From Hyperoodon ampullatus (Eukaryota; Chordata; Mammalia; Artiodactyla; Ziphiidae), in the NCBI GenBank assembly GCA_949752795.1, contig OX457063.1, positions 69,029,783 to 69,093,782 on the forward strand: DNA of 64,000 bases, given 5' to 3'. Shown here piece after piece: positions 45,106 to 55,893 of the stretch. How positions within the stretch are numbered: the stretch's first letter is position 1; each line of letters starts with the position of its first letter. The translations under genes and the position numbers were made by a program. The notes beneath the pieces were generated by a model. It had not been told where the DNA came from, ran no database searches, and saw only the letters and a list, made by a program, of their open reading frames with translations.

Positions 45106-45460
45106 GGAGGCAGAGAACAGGCAGAACATCAAGATGAAAATCAGCTGCAGATGTGTAGAAGTAACATTTGTGTCTTCAATTTCCCGCTGCAGAATAGGCT
45201 GGTACCTCCAGGACCTTTTATAATCAAAGTGACACCTCTGCAGCACTGAGGAAAGATGGTCAGCAGCTGGCTGTCCCTGAATTTGACACCAGGCCAGCCT
45301 CCCTCTGCTGGGCCTGGGACAGGCCTCTGCTGCCTAATGGGCTACTCCTCTTTCTCCTTGAGGGGTGCCATCTGCTAAAAGGGCATCAAAAACCTGGGGT
45401 TAAGGACACAGGAAACTCTAAGCAATATTCTAGCACTATCTTATCTGCCTTTCCTGGGTT
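45106..45460. other. Unassigned sequence
   Basis: I recognise no gene or repeat here. Confidence 0.4.
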
Positions 45461-45475
45461 GAAATGTACTTTCTT

Positions 45476-45682
45476 TTTTTTTTTTTTTTGCGGTACGTGG
45501 GCCTCTCACTGTTGTGGCCTCTCCTGTTGCAGAGCACAGGCTCCGGGCGCACAGGCTCAGTGGCCATGGCTCGCGGGCCCAGCCGCTCCACGGCATGTGG
45601 GATCTTCCCGGACCGGGGCACGAACCCGTGTCCCCTGCATCGGCAGGCGGACTCTCAACCCCTGCGCCACCAGGGAAGCCCA
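45476..45682 (-). mobile_element. CHR-type SINE, full length
   Basis: It is reverse oriented, from a T run and gcggtacgtgggcctctc to ccaccagggaagccca. A perfect 15-bp TSD, gaaatgtactttctt, lies at 45461-45475 and 45683-45697. One head base differs from other copies (ccctgcgccac, usually cactgcgccac). Confidence 0.95.
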
Positions 45683-45995
45683 GAAATGTACTTTCTTGAG
45701 ATTAAAATTTAAGTTATATCAATTCTTAGAAGAAAGTACTGATGTCAAGTCAAGTGCCACGGGGAACTAAGTTTTACCAACAGATGACCAAGTTCAGGTG
45801 CCACTGCAAACTCTTTACATAAGCTCCTTCCCTTTAAGTGGGATGATTTCTTTCTCTCTCAGCTCCTCAAATAACCTTTTTTCATTAGCTCTGTCACATT
45901 TTGTTTATATCAAAATATTGACCTTAGGGAAGTAAGCACCATTGAAATCAATCTGTACTAAACAATTAGTATAATTAGCAATAATAAAGATTACC

Positions 45996-46182
45996 AGGCT
46001 TCCCTGGTGGCACAGTGGTTGGGAGTCTGCCTGCCGATGCAGGGTACACGGGTTCGTGCCCCGGTCCGGGAGGATCCCACATGCCGCAGAGCGGCTGGGC
46101 CCGTGAGCCATGGCCGCTGAGCCTGCGCATCCGGAGCCTGTGCTCCGCAACGGGAGAGGCCCACGTACCGCAAAAAAAAAAA
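45996..46182 (+). mobile_element. CHR-type SINE with a short internal deletion
   Basis: The head aggcttccctggtggcacag is normal. Near the end the sequence runs gggagaggcccacgtaccgc, missing about 18 bp that other copies have between two gagaggcc motifs, so deletion between those short direct repeats is likely. The 10-bp TSD aaagattacc is at 45986-45995 and 46183-46192. Confidence 0.93.
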
Positions 46183-46194
46183 AAAGATTACCGC

Positions 46195-46415
46195 TAGCAT
46201 TTCTTCTTTTCACTGTATTTGAGATACAGCACCATGTGCTTTATGTGTATGATCTTGTTTCATTCACTCTATAGACGAACTCTATAAGGCAGGTGCTGTT
46301 ACTACCTCCATGGGATACTTATTACACATTTTCAACAGGACAGGAGAGACTGATTTAGCAAAGCACACGAGGAAGACGTTGGGACTTGAGACCATTTCTG
46401 GCTCAGGGTGGCATA
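46195..46415 (-). repeat. MIR-like SINE fragment
   Basis: The reverse-oriented MIR shows gctagcatttcttc, caccatgtgctttatgtgt, gatcttgtttcattcac and ataaggcaggtgctgttac. The CHR SINE at 45996-46182 entered its AT-rich 3' end. Confidence 0.55.
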
Positions 46416-46494
46416 GGAGTCATATGGCTACCAAAAAGCAGGTATAATATAATCATCAATTAATAAAAGTATAATACCCAGAAAACGGAAAATC

Positions 46495-46705
46495 AAACGT
46501 TTCCTGACAATAGCTTATATGCCACACACTGATATGAGATACTTCAAGTATGTCACCCATTTATTGCTCACAATACTACTTGGATGAAGGAATTACTGTC
46601 CCCATGTTACAAGATGAATAAACTTGAGGCTCAAAGATTAGAAAATGACACATGGGTCACACAGCTCGCAAGTGGCAGCGCTGGATTCTGCGCCCAGCTG
46701 TGTCT
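46495..46705 (-). repeat. MIR SINE
   Basis: The phrases atgccacacactgatatgag, cactcatt-like cccatttattgctcac, gatgaataaacttgaggctc, gtcacacagctcgcaagtgg and cagcgctggattctgcgcc match MIR in reverse orientation. Confidence 0.7.
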
Positions 46706-48859
46706 GATGGCCGAGCTTGTGCCCCTTCCATTGGGACCACTCTGCCCAGATCAGGACAGTGCTGGCCCAGCCACAGCTAGAGTCCCGCATCTAGTCCAGG
46801 CCTGGCACCAAAAAGATGGAGCCCAGGACCCAAGGGAACACAGCCCAAGGACAGCAACCAGAGGGAGGGGAAACGAAATCCAGTTCCTGTGAGAAACGGT
46901 GAGAGAATAAACTTGGCCCCGTGACAAGACTTTGCAGGAAGACGTGATTGTTCTCCCACCTATCTGCAGGGCTCCCACGTAGGAAAAGGGACAGACATTC
47001 TGGGTAATCGCAGGAAGCAGAACTAAAGCTCAAGAAGGCCAGAACTAGATTTAGCTTTGATACAATGGAGAACACAAAGGAAGAATTATTCCAGTAGGGT
47101 CACCGCCTCATGGGACAGTGAGGTCTGCATCCCCACAGGCGAGAGACCACAAATGATATGTAGGAACAGTGATCTAGAATTCTAGATAAACTCTAAGGTC
47201 CTTTCTAACCCGGAAACTCAAGACTCAGCTATCCTAATACAGAGTTTTACCACATACATAGAATATACACAGACCATATAAGGATCACAAATTTTCAAGA
47301 GATCAAACTATAGAATATGTCTAATTCACACCAAACATATTGAACTCTTTGCTAGCACTCGAAGGAAGGACATTATTATGAATATTAAATGTTCTCGAGA
47401 AGTAGGTACACAGAAATATCAGTGAGAGAAAATACTAGGTTGCAAAGAATGAGCATGCGAGAGAGGTCTTCAGGTTTTCGGGGGGCCGTTTAGCACACGC
47501 CCCAGCGAGCCACTGTGCTGGAATTCCCGGGGGTTCACACAGCAGAGAGGCCCTGACGAGGGTACCTGGAGGAAGCCAAATCAAGCACCAGGCCCCTCAC
47601 AAAAGTAGTCCCTGTGCACCAGACCCTTCCCCCAGCATAGGAGGAAGTCCTCTTTCAACCTCTTCATGCAACCATTACCAAGGAATCAGGAAGACTGTGG
47701 GAGATGTCAGGTTATAATCACAAGGCCCCGGTAACTCTGCAGTAAGAAGGCTCACCCTCTTATGACTCATTAGGAGACAGGCTGGTTCTTTCCTTCAGAA
47801 GAATGGAATCTTCACAGTATATCGTTTGCAGATTTCCAGACTTCACTCCATATGATGGAAGCTTCTAGTCTCCTGGACCAATATGTTTCTTCTGCTTGTC
47901 TCCCCATCTATTCTGCAGGTAAGGTCACTAGCTAAGCAAGTCAGACCTTCCCCAACTGGTTAGAAAAACACTGATGCTACCCTGCGGGACACTGGGATGT
48001 GGCGAGCACCACCGACTCCTTCGTGTGGATAGTGACCCAGAAGCATCAGTCGCAGTTGATCTACCCAGAGAAACAGGCAGGCTGATGGCAGACCACTTAA
48101 GCCTTCTCCTGGAGCAATATCACACGAAGAAATGGTTCAGGCATAAATTTGCATACAGTCAGTCGTACATCTCCACCTCCACCCATACGACTCAGACAGT
48201 GCCCCTCGGTTGTTCAATGGCTCAGGCATCCCAACGAGCAACACCCTAGGGTTCAAAAAAGTCCTTCTTGGCCCAGTACAGGTCTCCTTCTAGAGCTTTC
48301 TTCTTTCTGATGGTTTGGGTGCAATTTAAAGAAACATAATCCCAAATCAATATAGAAAAACTACCAGTGTAAAAATGTCTTGTTGGCCATTTTCATTTCT
48401 TAGAGGTCCTGTGCCTCAGAGAACCAATTATAAAAACATTTGTGCAGTCACTGGGTGCCACTATCAGAAATTAAAATGTTTAATTTAATTTAATCATCCA
48501 AAGTAACATTAATCAAAAGGACAAAAAACAAATGGAAGAGAAAGCATTTTAACCCAAGGCTGAACACTCTGCTATCTTGTACAAAGAGCTCATCTGTTAA
48601 AACCATGAGACCAAGTCTCCTAATTCTAGAAAGAATTGGTGCTAAGAGACCTGTTTTAGTGCCAGTGGCTGCAAGGATTTTAGTTAGTCACAAAACCCTC
48701 GTGGACCAATTCACCAAGCTCAAAAATTCTGTCATTTTACCATTACTCCCCACCATCAACACCCCTAAAAAAACCTATCATCGCCAAACTCTGATATCCC
48801 TGCTGCGACAGACCTTATTACCACAGGGAGTATCCTATTAACTGCTTTTCAGGGGGATT
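46706..48859. other. Unassigned, mostly unique sequence
   Basis: I recognise no gene or repeat in this 2.1-kb interval. Frames of 60-94 codons are short, overlapping and without motifs. The 91-codon frame at 47974-48249 and the 78-codon frame at 48605-48841 have no similarity I recognise. Confidence 0.4.
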
Positions 48860-49190
48860 ATACATCCCCAACCTGTGGATTCAGGCCCAGACATGAGATT
48901 TGCTGTGGACAATGAATTGTGAGCAGAAACGTGTGTCACTTCTGCACTGAAGATTTAAGAGTTAGTAAATTGCTTCACCATGATCTCTGTTCACTCTACC
49001 ATGGGACCAGCAATGCTCCAGATAAGACCTGTTCTGTCAAGCCAGGTCCCAGAGTGCAGATGGCAGGGAGAGGAGCTACAGCAAACCTGCAGTGGGTAGG
49101 AAGCACAAGTGAGAAATGAACTTTTGTTGTCATAAGCCTCTGAGACTTTTGGGTGTGCTTGTTACCTCGGAAAACCTAGCCTATGCTCAC
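48860..49190 (+). repeat. MLT1-like MaLR LTR fragment
   Basis: The ending gaaatgaacttttgttgtc, ataagcctctgagacttttg, ggtgtgcttgttacctcgg and aaacctagcctatgctca follows the 3' part of old MaLR LTRs (aataaacttttgttgtgttaagcc-type). The 5' part is diverged and its start is approximate. Confidence 0.5.
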
Positions 49191-49440
49191 CACTAAACTT
49201 GCCGTTACCACATCAGTTAGTCAGTATCTGCAAAAGACTTGCTCTTTGTGAGCACCAGCTCCAATTTTGGAATTGTCTCACACAGATACGTGCTAAAATA
49301 TGTCTTTTACAAAAATTAGGCATTTACTCAAATGCTATTTCTTTAAGCTGTCACTAAAAATAGGTTGACTTGCTAACCTGGAAATCCTCTAGCAGTTGCT
49401 CTCCCTCGTACTAATTACTACTGTATTAGTCAGAAAAGTC
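49191..49440. other. Unassigned sequence
   Basis: I recognise nothing here. Confidence 0.4.
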
Positions 49441-49455
49441 AAAAATACATAGTGC

Positions 49456-49744
49456 GGACTTCCCTGGTGGCACAGTGGTTAGGAATCCGCCTGCCAATGC
49501 AGGGGACACGGGTTCGAGCCCTGGTCTGGGAAGAGCCCACATGCTGCGGAGCAACTAAGCCTGCGAGCCACAACTACTGAGCCCGTGTGCTGCAACTACT
49601 GAAGCCCGCGCGCCTAGAGCCCGTGCTCCGCAACAAGGGAAGCCATCGCAATGAGAAGCCCGCGCACCGCAACTAGAGAAAGCCTGTGTGCAGAAGCGAA
49701 GGCGCAATGCAGCCCAAAATAAATAAATTAAATAAATAAATTTA
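49456..49744 (+). mobile_element. Long CHR-type SINE (CHRL-like)
   Basis: The head is ggacttccctggtggcacag and the B-box is cgggttcgagccctgg. The body contains gcaactactgaagcccgcg and gcaacaagggaagccatcg, and the tail is (AAAT)n. A perfect 15-bp TSD, aaaaatacatagtgc, lies at 49441-49455 and 49745-49759. It has fewer internal units than the 40.8-kb and 59.4-kb copies. Confidence 0.93.
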
Positions 49745-49759
49745 AAAAATACATAGTGC

Positions 49760-50461
49760 ATCTGTTATGAGCAACAAAGTGAAACATTAGCTATTCATAG
49801 CAAAATGAGCACTTTAAGGAGGCTTGAGATTCTCATTCAGAGATACAGAAAATACATTTAGGAATGCAGTACTACAACAACATTAAAATTATTAATGGCA
49901 AGATAAGTAAAAAGACAAAAGTTCCATTTAGAAAATTCTTTGCATAAGCTATATATTCCATAACTACAGGAGGAATGAAACTTGCTTTTTCTACTCTGAA
50001 GAGGCTTCTAAGAGCCTATTTTGAATTCAGGTTGCCATAGAAACCAGTAGAATTCTGGATGGGATTCCATCATAATTGCTGCATAATTTAGTGCACACGG
50101 AAGAGCCCTATCTCACTGTCTCAACTTAAAACAAAGCCACAACTCTGGTTTAAAACACTGATGAGTCTCTGAATTTGAGGCTTAAATATCTCTAAAAAGA
50201 CTAAGGCCTGTGACAGTGATACTCCTTCAACTTAGATATTTTGCTTTCAAAGAGGTAGGAGCAACTGTCAACATGACCTTGACCTACAGTTGTGCTACTT
50301 GAAGCCAGATCATGATCTGTCATTCATGGTACCAGGGATGCATGTCTGTGTATGTGTGCTTAGGCATGAGGGTGTTTGGGGAAAATGTTTTTATTGTATA
50401 GCAGTAATCATTGTGCTTTGGACAAACCACAAAAGCCACTATACAAAAACACGCTTGCAGG
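49760..50461. other. Unassigned sequence
   Basis: I recognise no gene or repeat here. Confidence 0.4.
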
Positions 50462-50690
50462 CATAGCCAACATTTATTGCATGCTTATTGTTTTTGTTTC
50501 TATATTCATGCAACAACCTTACGAGGTAGGTACTATTATCATCTCCATTTTGTAGATGGGGAAACTGAGGCCCAATGAGTTTACACAAGTTGCCCAACAT
50601 CATATAGTCGTTAGAAGTAGAACCAGGATTTGAAGCCAGGCAGTCTGGCTCCAGAGTTCACACTGTTAAACCACCAGGATTTTCTGCTCA
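50462..50690 (-). repeat. MIR SINE, well preserved
   Basis: The reverse-oriented MIR shows gccaacatttattgcatgc, caaccttacgaggtaggtac, tattatcatctccattttg, ggggaaactgaggcccaatg, gttagaagtagaaccagg and gaagccaggcagtctggctc. It is the best-preserved MIR in the window. Confidence 0.8.
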
Positions 50691-50765
50691 CTGAGCAGAA
50701 ATCTGTAATTACAAATATAAGACAAGCTTAGCTCAGATTAAGAACACAGGCATAGCACCCACTCC

Positions 50766-50868
50766 CATGGTTCTCAAGCTCTAGGGCATACAAATAGCTG
50801 GGGCTGTTTAGTGAAAATGCATATTCTTAGGCCCTTCACCCAGAAATTCTGATTGAACAGAATTTCAA
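50766..50868 (+). repeat. MER5-like DNA-transposon fragment
   Basis: The phrases atggttctcaagctctagg, taggcccttcacccagaaat and tctgattgaacagaatttc resemble the left part of MER5-type hAT elements. No right terminal repeat is seen. Confidence 0.45.
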
Positions 50869-51771
50869 TTTCAGTTGACGGGCTGTGTTGTGCCATTGCA
50901 GCTAGATATAGAGAACTCAAAACCTGAGAATAATAATTTCCCTCCACCTAGAAATAAGGGTGGGAAAGTAAGAATATCAGTTAAACTTCAAAGAAAAACC
51001 ATTTGGACATGACATGAAAAGAGAAGCAAGGTAAAAAGATGAATCTGGTGAACGAAGTATCTTAGTCACACCCAGTGACACAAGTCTTAGCCACTATGAT
51101 GTCCAACATACAGTGACAGTATTTCAACATCATACATTGCTGCGTGTTGAACAAGAGCCTTTTCAAAGAGGGGAATGGTCTTGTTTAGAAGGACATTTCA
51201 AAGTGACCAATGAGCTACGTTTACTTGGGTGGTGGAATCAACAGACCATTTTGTCTTTGGCCTCCCAAAGACAGTTTGGGGAAAGTAAAATTATTTGGGA
51301 GTATTCAGTATATAAGTGGGTAAGTTTGTCCAAAGAAATGAAGGATGGGAATGGGACCAGGTGAGAACTCTGGAGAGCTCTAGCAATTAAAAGCCAAGTA
51401 GTTAAAGAAGAGCCAGCTAAGGAAAGAGAACAGTGGCAGTCCGGTCAAGACAGAGGAATGCCTCCAAAGTCAAGGGTGAGGAGCATCTTCAGAAGGAAGA
51501 AATGCTCCAAAGAGACTAAGCAGCATTCTATGAAGGCTTAGAAATTGGCAATGAACTCATGATGACTTTTCAGAGAGCATTTCAGGATAGGGTAATGAGG
51601 CAAGAAGCCAAATGCTCCTGTCTGAGAAGTAAATTGGACATGAGGAAATAAAGGTAATGAATAGAAGGCTGCTCTTCCAAGACGTCTGACATTAAAGGTA
51701 GGAGAGAGAGATCCAGCAGTAGCAGTAGTAGTAGGGTGGTGGTGTTTCTTTGTTATTATTCTTGCTTTGAT
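50869..51771. other. Unassigned sequence
   Basis: I recognise no gene. A short CAG/TAG-type trinucleotide run lies at about 51715-51735. Confidence 0.4.
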
Positions 51772-52076
51772 TTCAGAATAGGGTACACTTTTTAAAATTG
51801 AAGTATAGTTGAATTACAATGTTGTGTTAGTCTTTGGTGTACAGCAAAGTGACTCAGTTTTATATATATATATATAAAATTATATATACATATATTTCCC
51901 TGTGCTATACAGTAGGATCTTGCTATTTATCTATTTTATATATAGTACTTTGTATCTGTTAATCCCAAACTCTTAATTTATCCCTCCCTCCCTTTCTCCT
52001 TTGGTAACCATAAGTTTGTTTTCTATGTCTGTGAGTCTGTTTCTGTTTTGTAAATAAGTTAATTTATACCATTTTT

Positions 52077-53780
52077 TAATTTTTATTTTTTAAAATATCT
52101 TTATGGGAGTATAATTACTTTACAATGTTGTGTTAGTTCCTGCTGTACAACAAACTGAATCAGCTATATGTATACATATATCCCCATATCCCCTCCCTCT
52201 TGAGCCTCCCTCCCACCCTCCCTATCCCACCCCTCTAGGTGGTCACAAAGCACTGAGCTGCTCTCCCTGCACTATGCAGCAGCTTCCCACTAGCCATCCA
52301 TTTTACATTTGGTAGTGTATATATGTCAATGTTACTCTCTCACTTCGTCCCAGCTTACCCTTCCCCCTCCCGGTGTCCTCAAGTCCATTCTCTACGTCTG
52401 CATCTTTATTCCTGTCCTGTCCCTAGGTTCTTCAGAACCCTTTTTTTTTTTAGATTCCATATATATGTGTTAGCATATGGTATTTGTTTTTCTTTTTTGA
52501 CTTACTTCACTCTGTATGACAGACTCTAGGTCCATCCACCTCATTACAAATAACTCAGTTTCATTCCTTCTTATAGCTGAGTAATATTCCATTGCATATA
52601 TGTGCCACACCTTCTTTATCCATTCATCTGTCGATGGACATTTAGGTTGCTTCCATGTCCTGGCTATTGTAAATAGAGCTGCAATGAATACTGTGGTACA
52701 TGCCTCTTTTTGCATTATGGTTTTCTCAGGGTATATGCCCAGTAGTGGGATTGCTGGGTCATATGGTAGTTCTATTTTTAGTTTTTTAAGGAAACTCCAT
52801 ACTGTTCTCCATAGTGGCTGTATCAATTTACATTCTCACCAATAGTGCAGAAGGGTTCCCTTTTCTCCACACCCTCTCCAGCATTTATTGTTTCTAGATT
52901 TTTTGATGATGGCCATTCTGACTGGTGTGAGGTGATACCTCATTGTGGTTTTGATTTGCATTTCTCTAATGATTAGTGATGTTGAGCATCTTTTCATGTT
53001 TTTGTTGGTAATCTGTACGTCTACTTTGGAGAAATGTCTGTTTAGCTCTTCTGCCCATTTTTGGATTGGGTTGTTTTTTTGATATTGAGCTGCATGAGCC
53101 GCTTGTATATTTTGGAGATAATCCTTTGTCAGTTGCTTCATTTGAAAATATTTTCCCCCATTCTGAGGGTTGCCTTTTCATCTTGTTATGGTTTACTTTG
53201 TTGTGCAAAAGCTTTTAAGTTTCATTAGGTCCCATTTGTTTATTTTTGTTTTTATTTCCATTTCTCTAGGAGGTGGGTCAAAAAGGATCTTGCTGTGATT
53301 TATGTCAGAGTGTTCTGCCTATGCTTTCCTCTAAGAGTTTTATAGTGTCTGGCCTTACATTTAGGTCTTTGATCCATTTTGAGTTTATTTTTGTGTATGG
53401 TGTTAGGGAGTGTTCCTATTTCATTCTACATGTAGCTGTCCAGTTTTCCCAGCACCACTTATTGAAGAGGCTATCTTTTCTCCATTGTATATTCTGGCCT
53501 CCTTTGTCATAGATTAGGTGACCATAGGTGCATGGGTTTATCTCTGGGCTTTCTATCCAGTTCCATTGATCCATATTTCCATTTTTGTGCCAGTGCCATA
53601 CTGTCTTGATTACTGCAGGTTTGTAGTTTAGTCTGAAGTTGGGGAGCCTGATTCCTCCAGCTCCATTTCTCTTTCTCAAGATTGCTTTGGCTATTCGGGG
53701 TATTTTGTGTTTCCATACAAATTTTAAACTTTTTTGTTTAGTTCTGTGAAAGATGCCATTGGTAATTTGATAGGGATTGC
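52077..53780 (-). mobile_element. L1 element (inner), 1.7 kb, nested in an L1
   Basis: The inner copy runs from its A/T-rich 3' tail and ttacaatgttgtgttagttc near 52110, through the 3' UTR (catatcccctccctcttgag) and ORF2, to a 5' truncation near 53780 (gccattggtaatttgatagg). Both junctions lie in tatcattttttt-like sequence, the expected continuous sequence of the outer L1 at this point. The host copy has no insert-free equivalent here to confirm it. Confidence 0.85.
52470..53679 (-). pseudogene. L1 ORF2 C-terminal remnant (inner L1)
   Basis: Three frames (53679-53416, 53141-52836 and 52826-52470) cover consecutive parts of the ORF2 C-terminal third. Landmarks are [17 protein letters not shown] in the first, [15 protein letters not shown] in the second and [19 protein letters not shown] in the third. 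Frameshifts and stops separate them, and the last one loses frame before the normal end. Catalytic domains are absent. Confidence 0.85.
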
Positions 53781-53815
53781 TGTATCATTTTTTTTTAGAT
53801 TCCACATATCATATG

Positions 53816-54148
53816 CTATTTGTCTTTCTCTGTCTGGCTTACTTCACTTAGTATGATAATCTCTAGGTCCATCCATGTTGCCGCAAATGTCATTATCTCA
53901 TTCTTTTTAATGGCTGAGTAATATTCCATTGTATATATATACCACATCTTCTTTATCCATTCATCTGTCAAAGGACATTTAGGTTGCTTCCATGTCTTGG
54001 CTATTGTAGATAGTGCTGCTATGAACACTGGGATGCATGTATCTTTTTGAATTAGAATTTTTGTCTTTTCCAGATATATGCCCAGGAATGGCATTGCTAG
54101 ATCATATGGTAGCTCTATTTTTAATTTTTTAAGGAACCTCCATACCAT
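53816..54148 (-). pseudogene. L1 ORF2 C-terminal remnant (outer L1)
   Basis: The 110-codon frame carries [42 protein letters not shown] and [16 protein letters not shown]. The tail is of the LEIIILSEV type, unlike the inner L1 (LESVIQSEV), so two L1 lineages are stacked here. It is truncated and not functional. Confidence 0.85.
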
Positions 54149-54195
54149 TCTCCATAGTAGCTATACCAATTTACTTTCCAGAATGGGGTATGCTT

Positions 54196-55194
54196 AAGTA
54201 CGAGTTTAGCCAAAGGAGAAGTTCTCAGGGGGTAGGGGGAGACTAAAGTCCCAGAGGATAACCAACAGTGATAATTAAGTGACAACCCGGGTGACAGGGT
54301 TAGAGGATCAAGAACGCACCTGGAGGAGGAAGCCCTAGAAAGGCAGGCACAGGGCATTTCCTCGGCTGAAACAATACGGGAAGGAGGCAAAAGTCTAAAC
54401 TAGGCACCCAAAATGTGTTTTATATAAATGCGTATATTTAGTCTGCCACCTGCATCTGTGGCTTGCCCTCAAAATGCAAAAAATAACTCTGAGACAGTAA
54501 AACAATTTCTTCCAAAGTCTGTCCTGTATCTTCTAGTTAAGTATGCAGAAAAATACATAATCCATTTTAGAATGATTTCATATAAAATAAAATTATAGAT
54601 TGGCACTTAGAGGGTTAAAACTTCAAGTAAAGAAAAATGTTACCCTTCAGACAACCAAAGTTTGACTTCATGAAAACAGGGGTATTAACTGCATCAACCC
54701 ATCCTCCCTTAACATTTGACTCACCTAGAAATGTCATTGACTATCAGTAAAAGCGAGGTGAAAGTCTCTTAATTTGAAAATGTCTCCTTTTTGAAAATAT
54801 TGTCAAAATCTAGGAGAATATCTGACACTCTTTCTAAGGATTAAAACAGTGCCTATGTTCCCTTCTTGTACTTTTATTTGTGAATCTGTGATGCTTTATC
54901 TAGTGTAAAAAGTGTATGTTTCATCAAGTGTAAAAATATCATTGATTTAAAGTCTTCACAGAATTTGAGGCAAGGTACACGGAACTGAGCCTTGAAAGGA
55001 AGAAAACTAAAAAACTGAAAGTAACCTGAGGCTTCTTTTTTCACTTTCTGTCTTCAATTTTCACCTCTTACTCTTAAGAAGGGATACAGCTTACTCTTTT
55101 ACCTTACTGAACACTAGCTTTTTACATTTTGTCTAACTCCTGAAAAGATCATCTCTAGTAGAATGTGAATTTAAACTTTAGGCTGATGCTATTC
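54196..55194. other. Unassigned sequence
   Basis: I recognise no gene or repeat here. Confidence 0.4.
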
Positions 55195-55210
55195 AAAAAG
55201 TATCAGCCCC

Positions 55211-55422
55211 GGGCCTCCCTGGTGGCGCAGTGGTTGAGAGTCCGCCTGCCGATGCAGGGGATACGGGTTCGTGCCCCGGTCTGGGAGGATCCCATATGCC
55301 GCGGAGCGGCTGGGCCCGTGAGCCATGGCTGCTGAGCCTGCGCATCCGGAGCCTGTGCTCCGCAACGGGAGAGGCCACAACAGTGAGAGGCCCGCATACC
55401 ACAAAAAAAAAAAAAAAAAAAA
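55211..55422 (+). mobile_element. CHR-type SINE, GGCCTCCC-head variant
   Basis: The head is gggcctccctggtggcgcag, with the body variant ggtctgggaggatcccatat and the end gcataccac plus a long A run. A perfect 16-bp TSD, aaaaagtatcagcccc, lies at 55195-55210 and 55423-55438. It pairs as an inverted repeat with the next SINE, about 260 bp away. Confidence 0.95.
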
Positions 55423-55438
55423 AAAAAGTATCAGCCCC

Positions 55439-55590
55439 TAATCTTTAAACATGTCATCTCGATCCAAAGTTACAGACAAGTTCCTTCACTAGTGACTGCA
55501 ATGAGCCCATCACTTAAAGTCAAGGGAGTGAAAGGGCCTCTCAGCTCCTCTCTTTGGCAATCTGCTTTTACTCACATCTCTCCCCCACTC
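55439..55590. other. Unassigned sequence
   Basis: I recognise nothing here. Confidence 0.4.
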
Positions 55591-55629
55591 CACCCCACCC
55601 CACCCCACCCCACCCCACCCCACCCCACC
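55591..55629. repeat. (CACCC)n minisatellite, G-rich on the minus strand
   Basis: Seven perfect CACCC units plus four bases are preceded by imperfect units. The minus strand is (GGGTG)n and satisfies the G-quadruplex rule several times over. Confidence 0.9.
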
Positions 55630-55681
55630 TCTGCATCACCTCCATCCAAACAGACACCACTCAAACCACTCCTCTTATTTT

Positions 55682-55877
55682 TTTTGTGGTACGCGGGTCT
55701 GTCACTGTTGTGGCCTCTCCCGTTGCGGAGCACAGGCTCCGGACGCGCAGGCTCAGCAGCCATGGCTCACGGGCCCAGCTGCTCCGCGGCACGTGGGATC
55801 TTGCCGGACCGGGGCACGAACCCGTGTGCCCTGCATCGGCAGGCGGACTCTCAACCACTACGCCACCAGGGAAGCCC
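55682..55877 (-). mobile_element. CHR-type SINE, full length
   Basis: It is reverse oriented, from a T run and gtggtacgcgggtctgtcac to ccaccagggaagcc. A 16-bp TSD, ccactcctcttatttt, lies at 55666-55681 and 55878-55893. The tail is short for this family. Confidence 0.95.
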
Positions 55878-55893
55878 CCACTCCTCTTATTTT

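Larger units (their letters stand above)
51791..54176 (-). mobile_element. L1 element (outer), split by a second L1
   Basis: The reverse-oriented outer L1 has its 3' end at 51791-52070 (ttgaattacaatgttgtgtt, acagcaaagtgactcag) and resumes at about 53781-54176 with the ORF2 C-terminal region (ttcacttagtatgataatc, aatggctgagtaatattcc). The TSD is diverged: ttcagaatagggtacactt near 51772-51790 and tccagaatggggtatgctt near 54177-54195. The decayed TSD suggests an older insertion. Confidence 0.85.

Noticed and set aside
51860..51895. (TA)n tract as a replication or regulatory element
   Set aside because: It is an expansion inside the L1 3' UTR, which carries a short ATAT run in the related copies.
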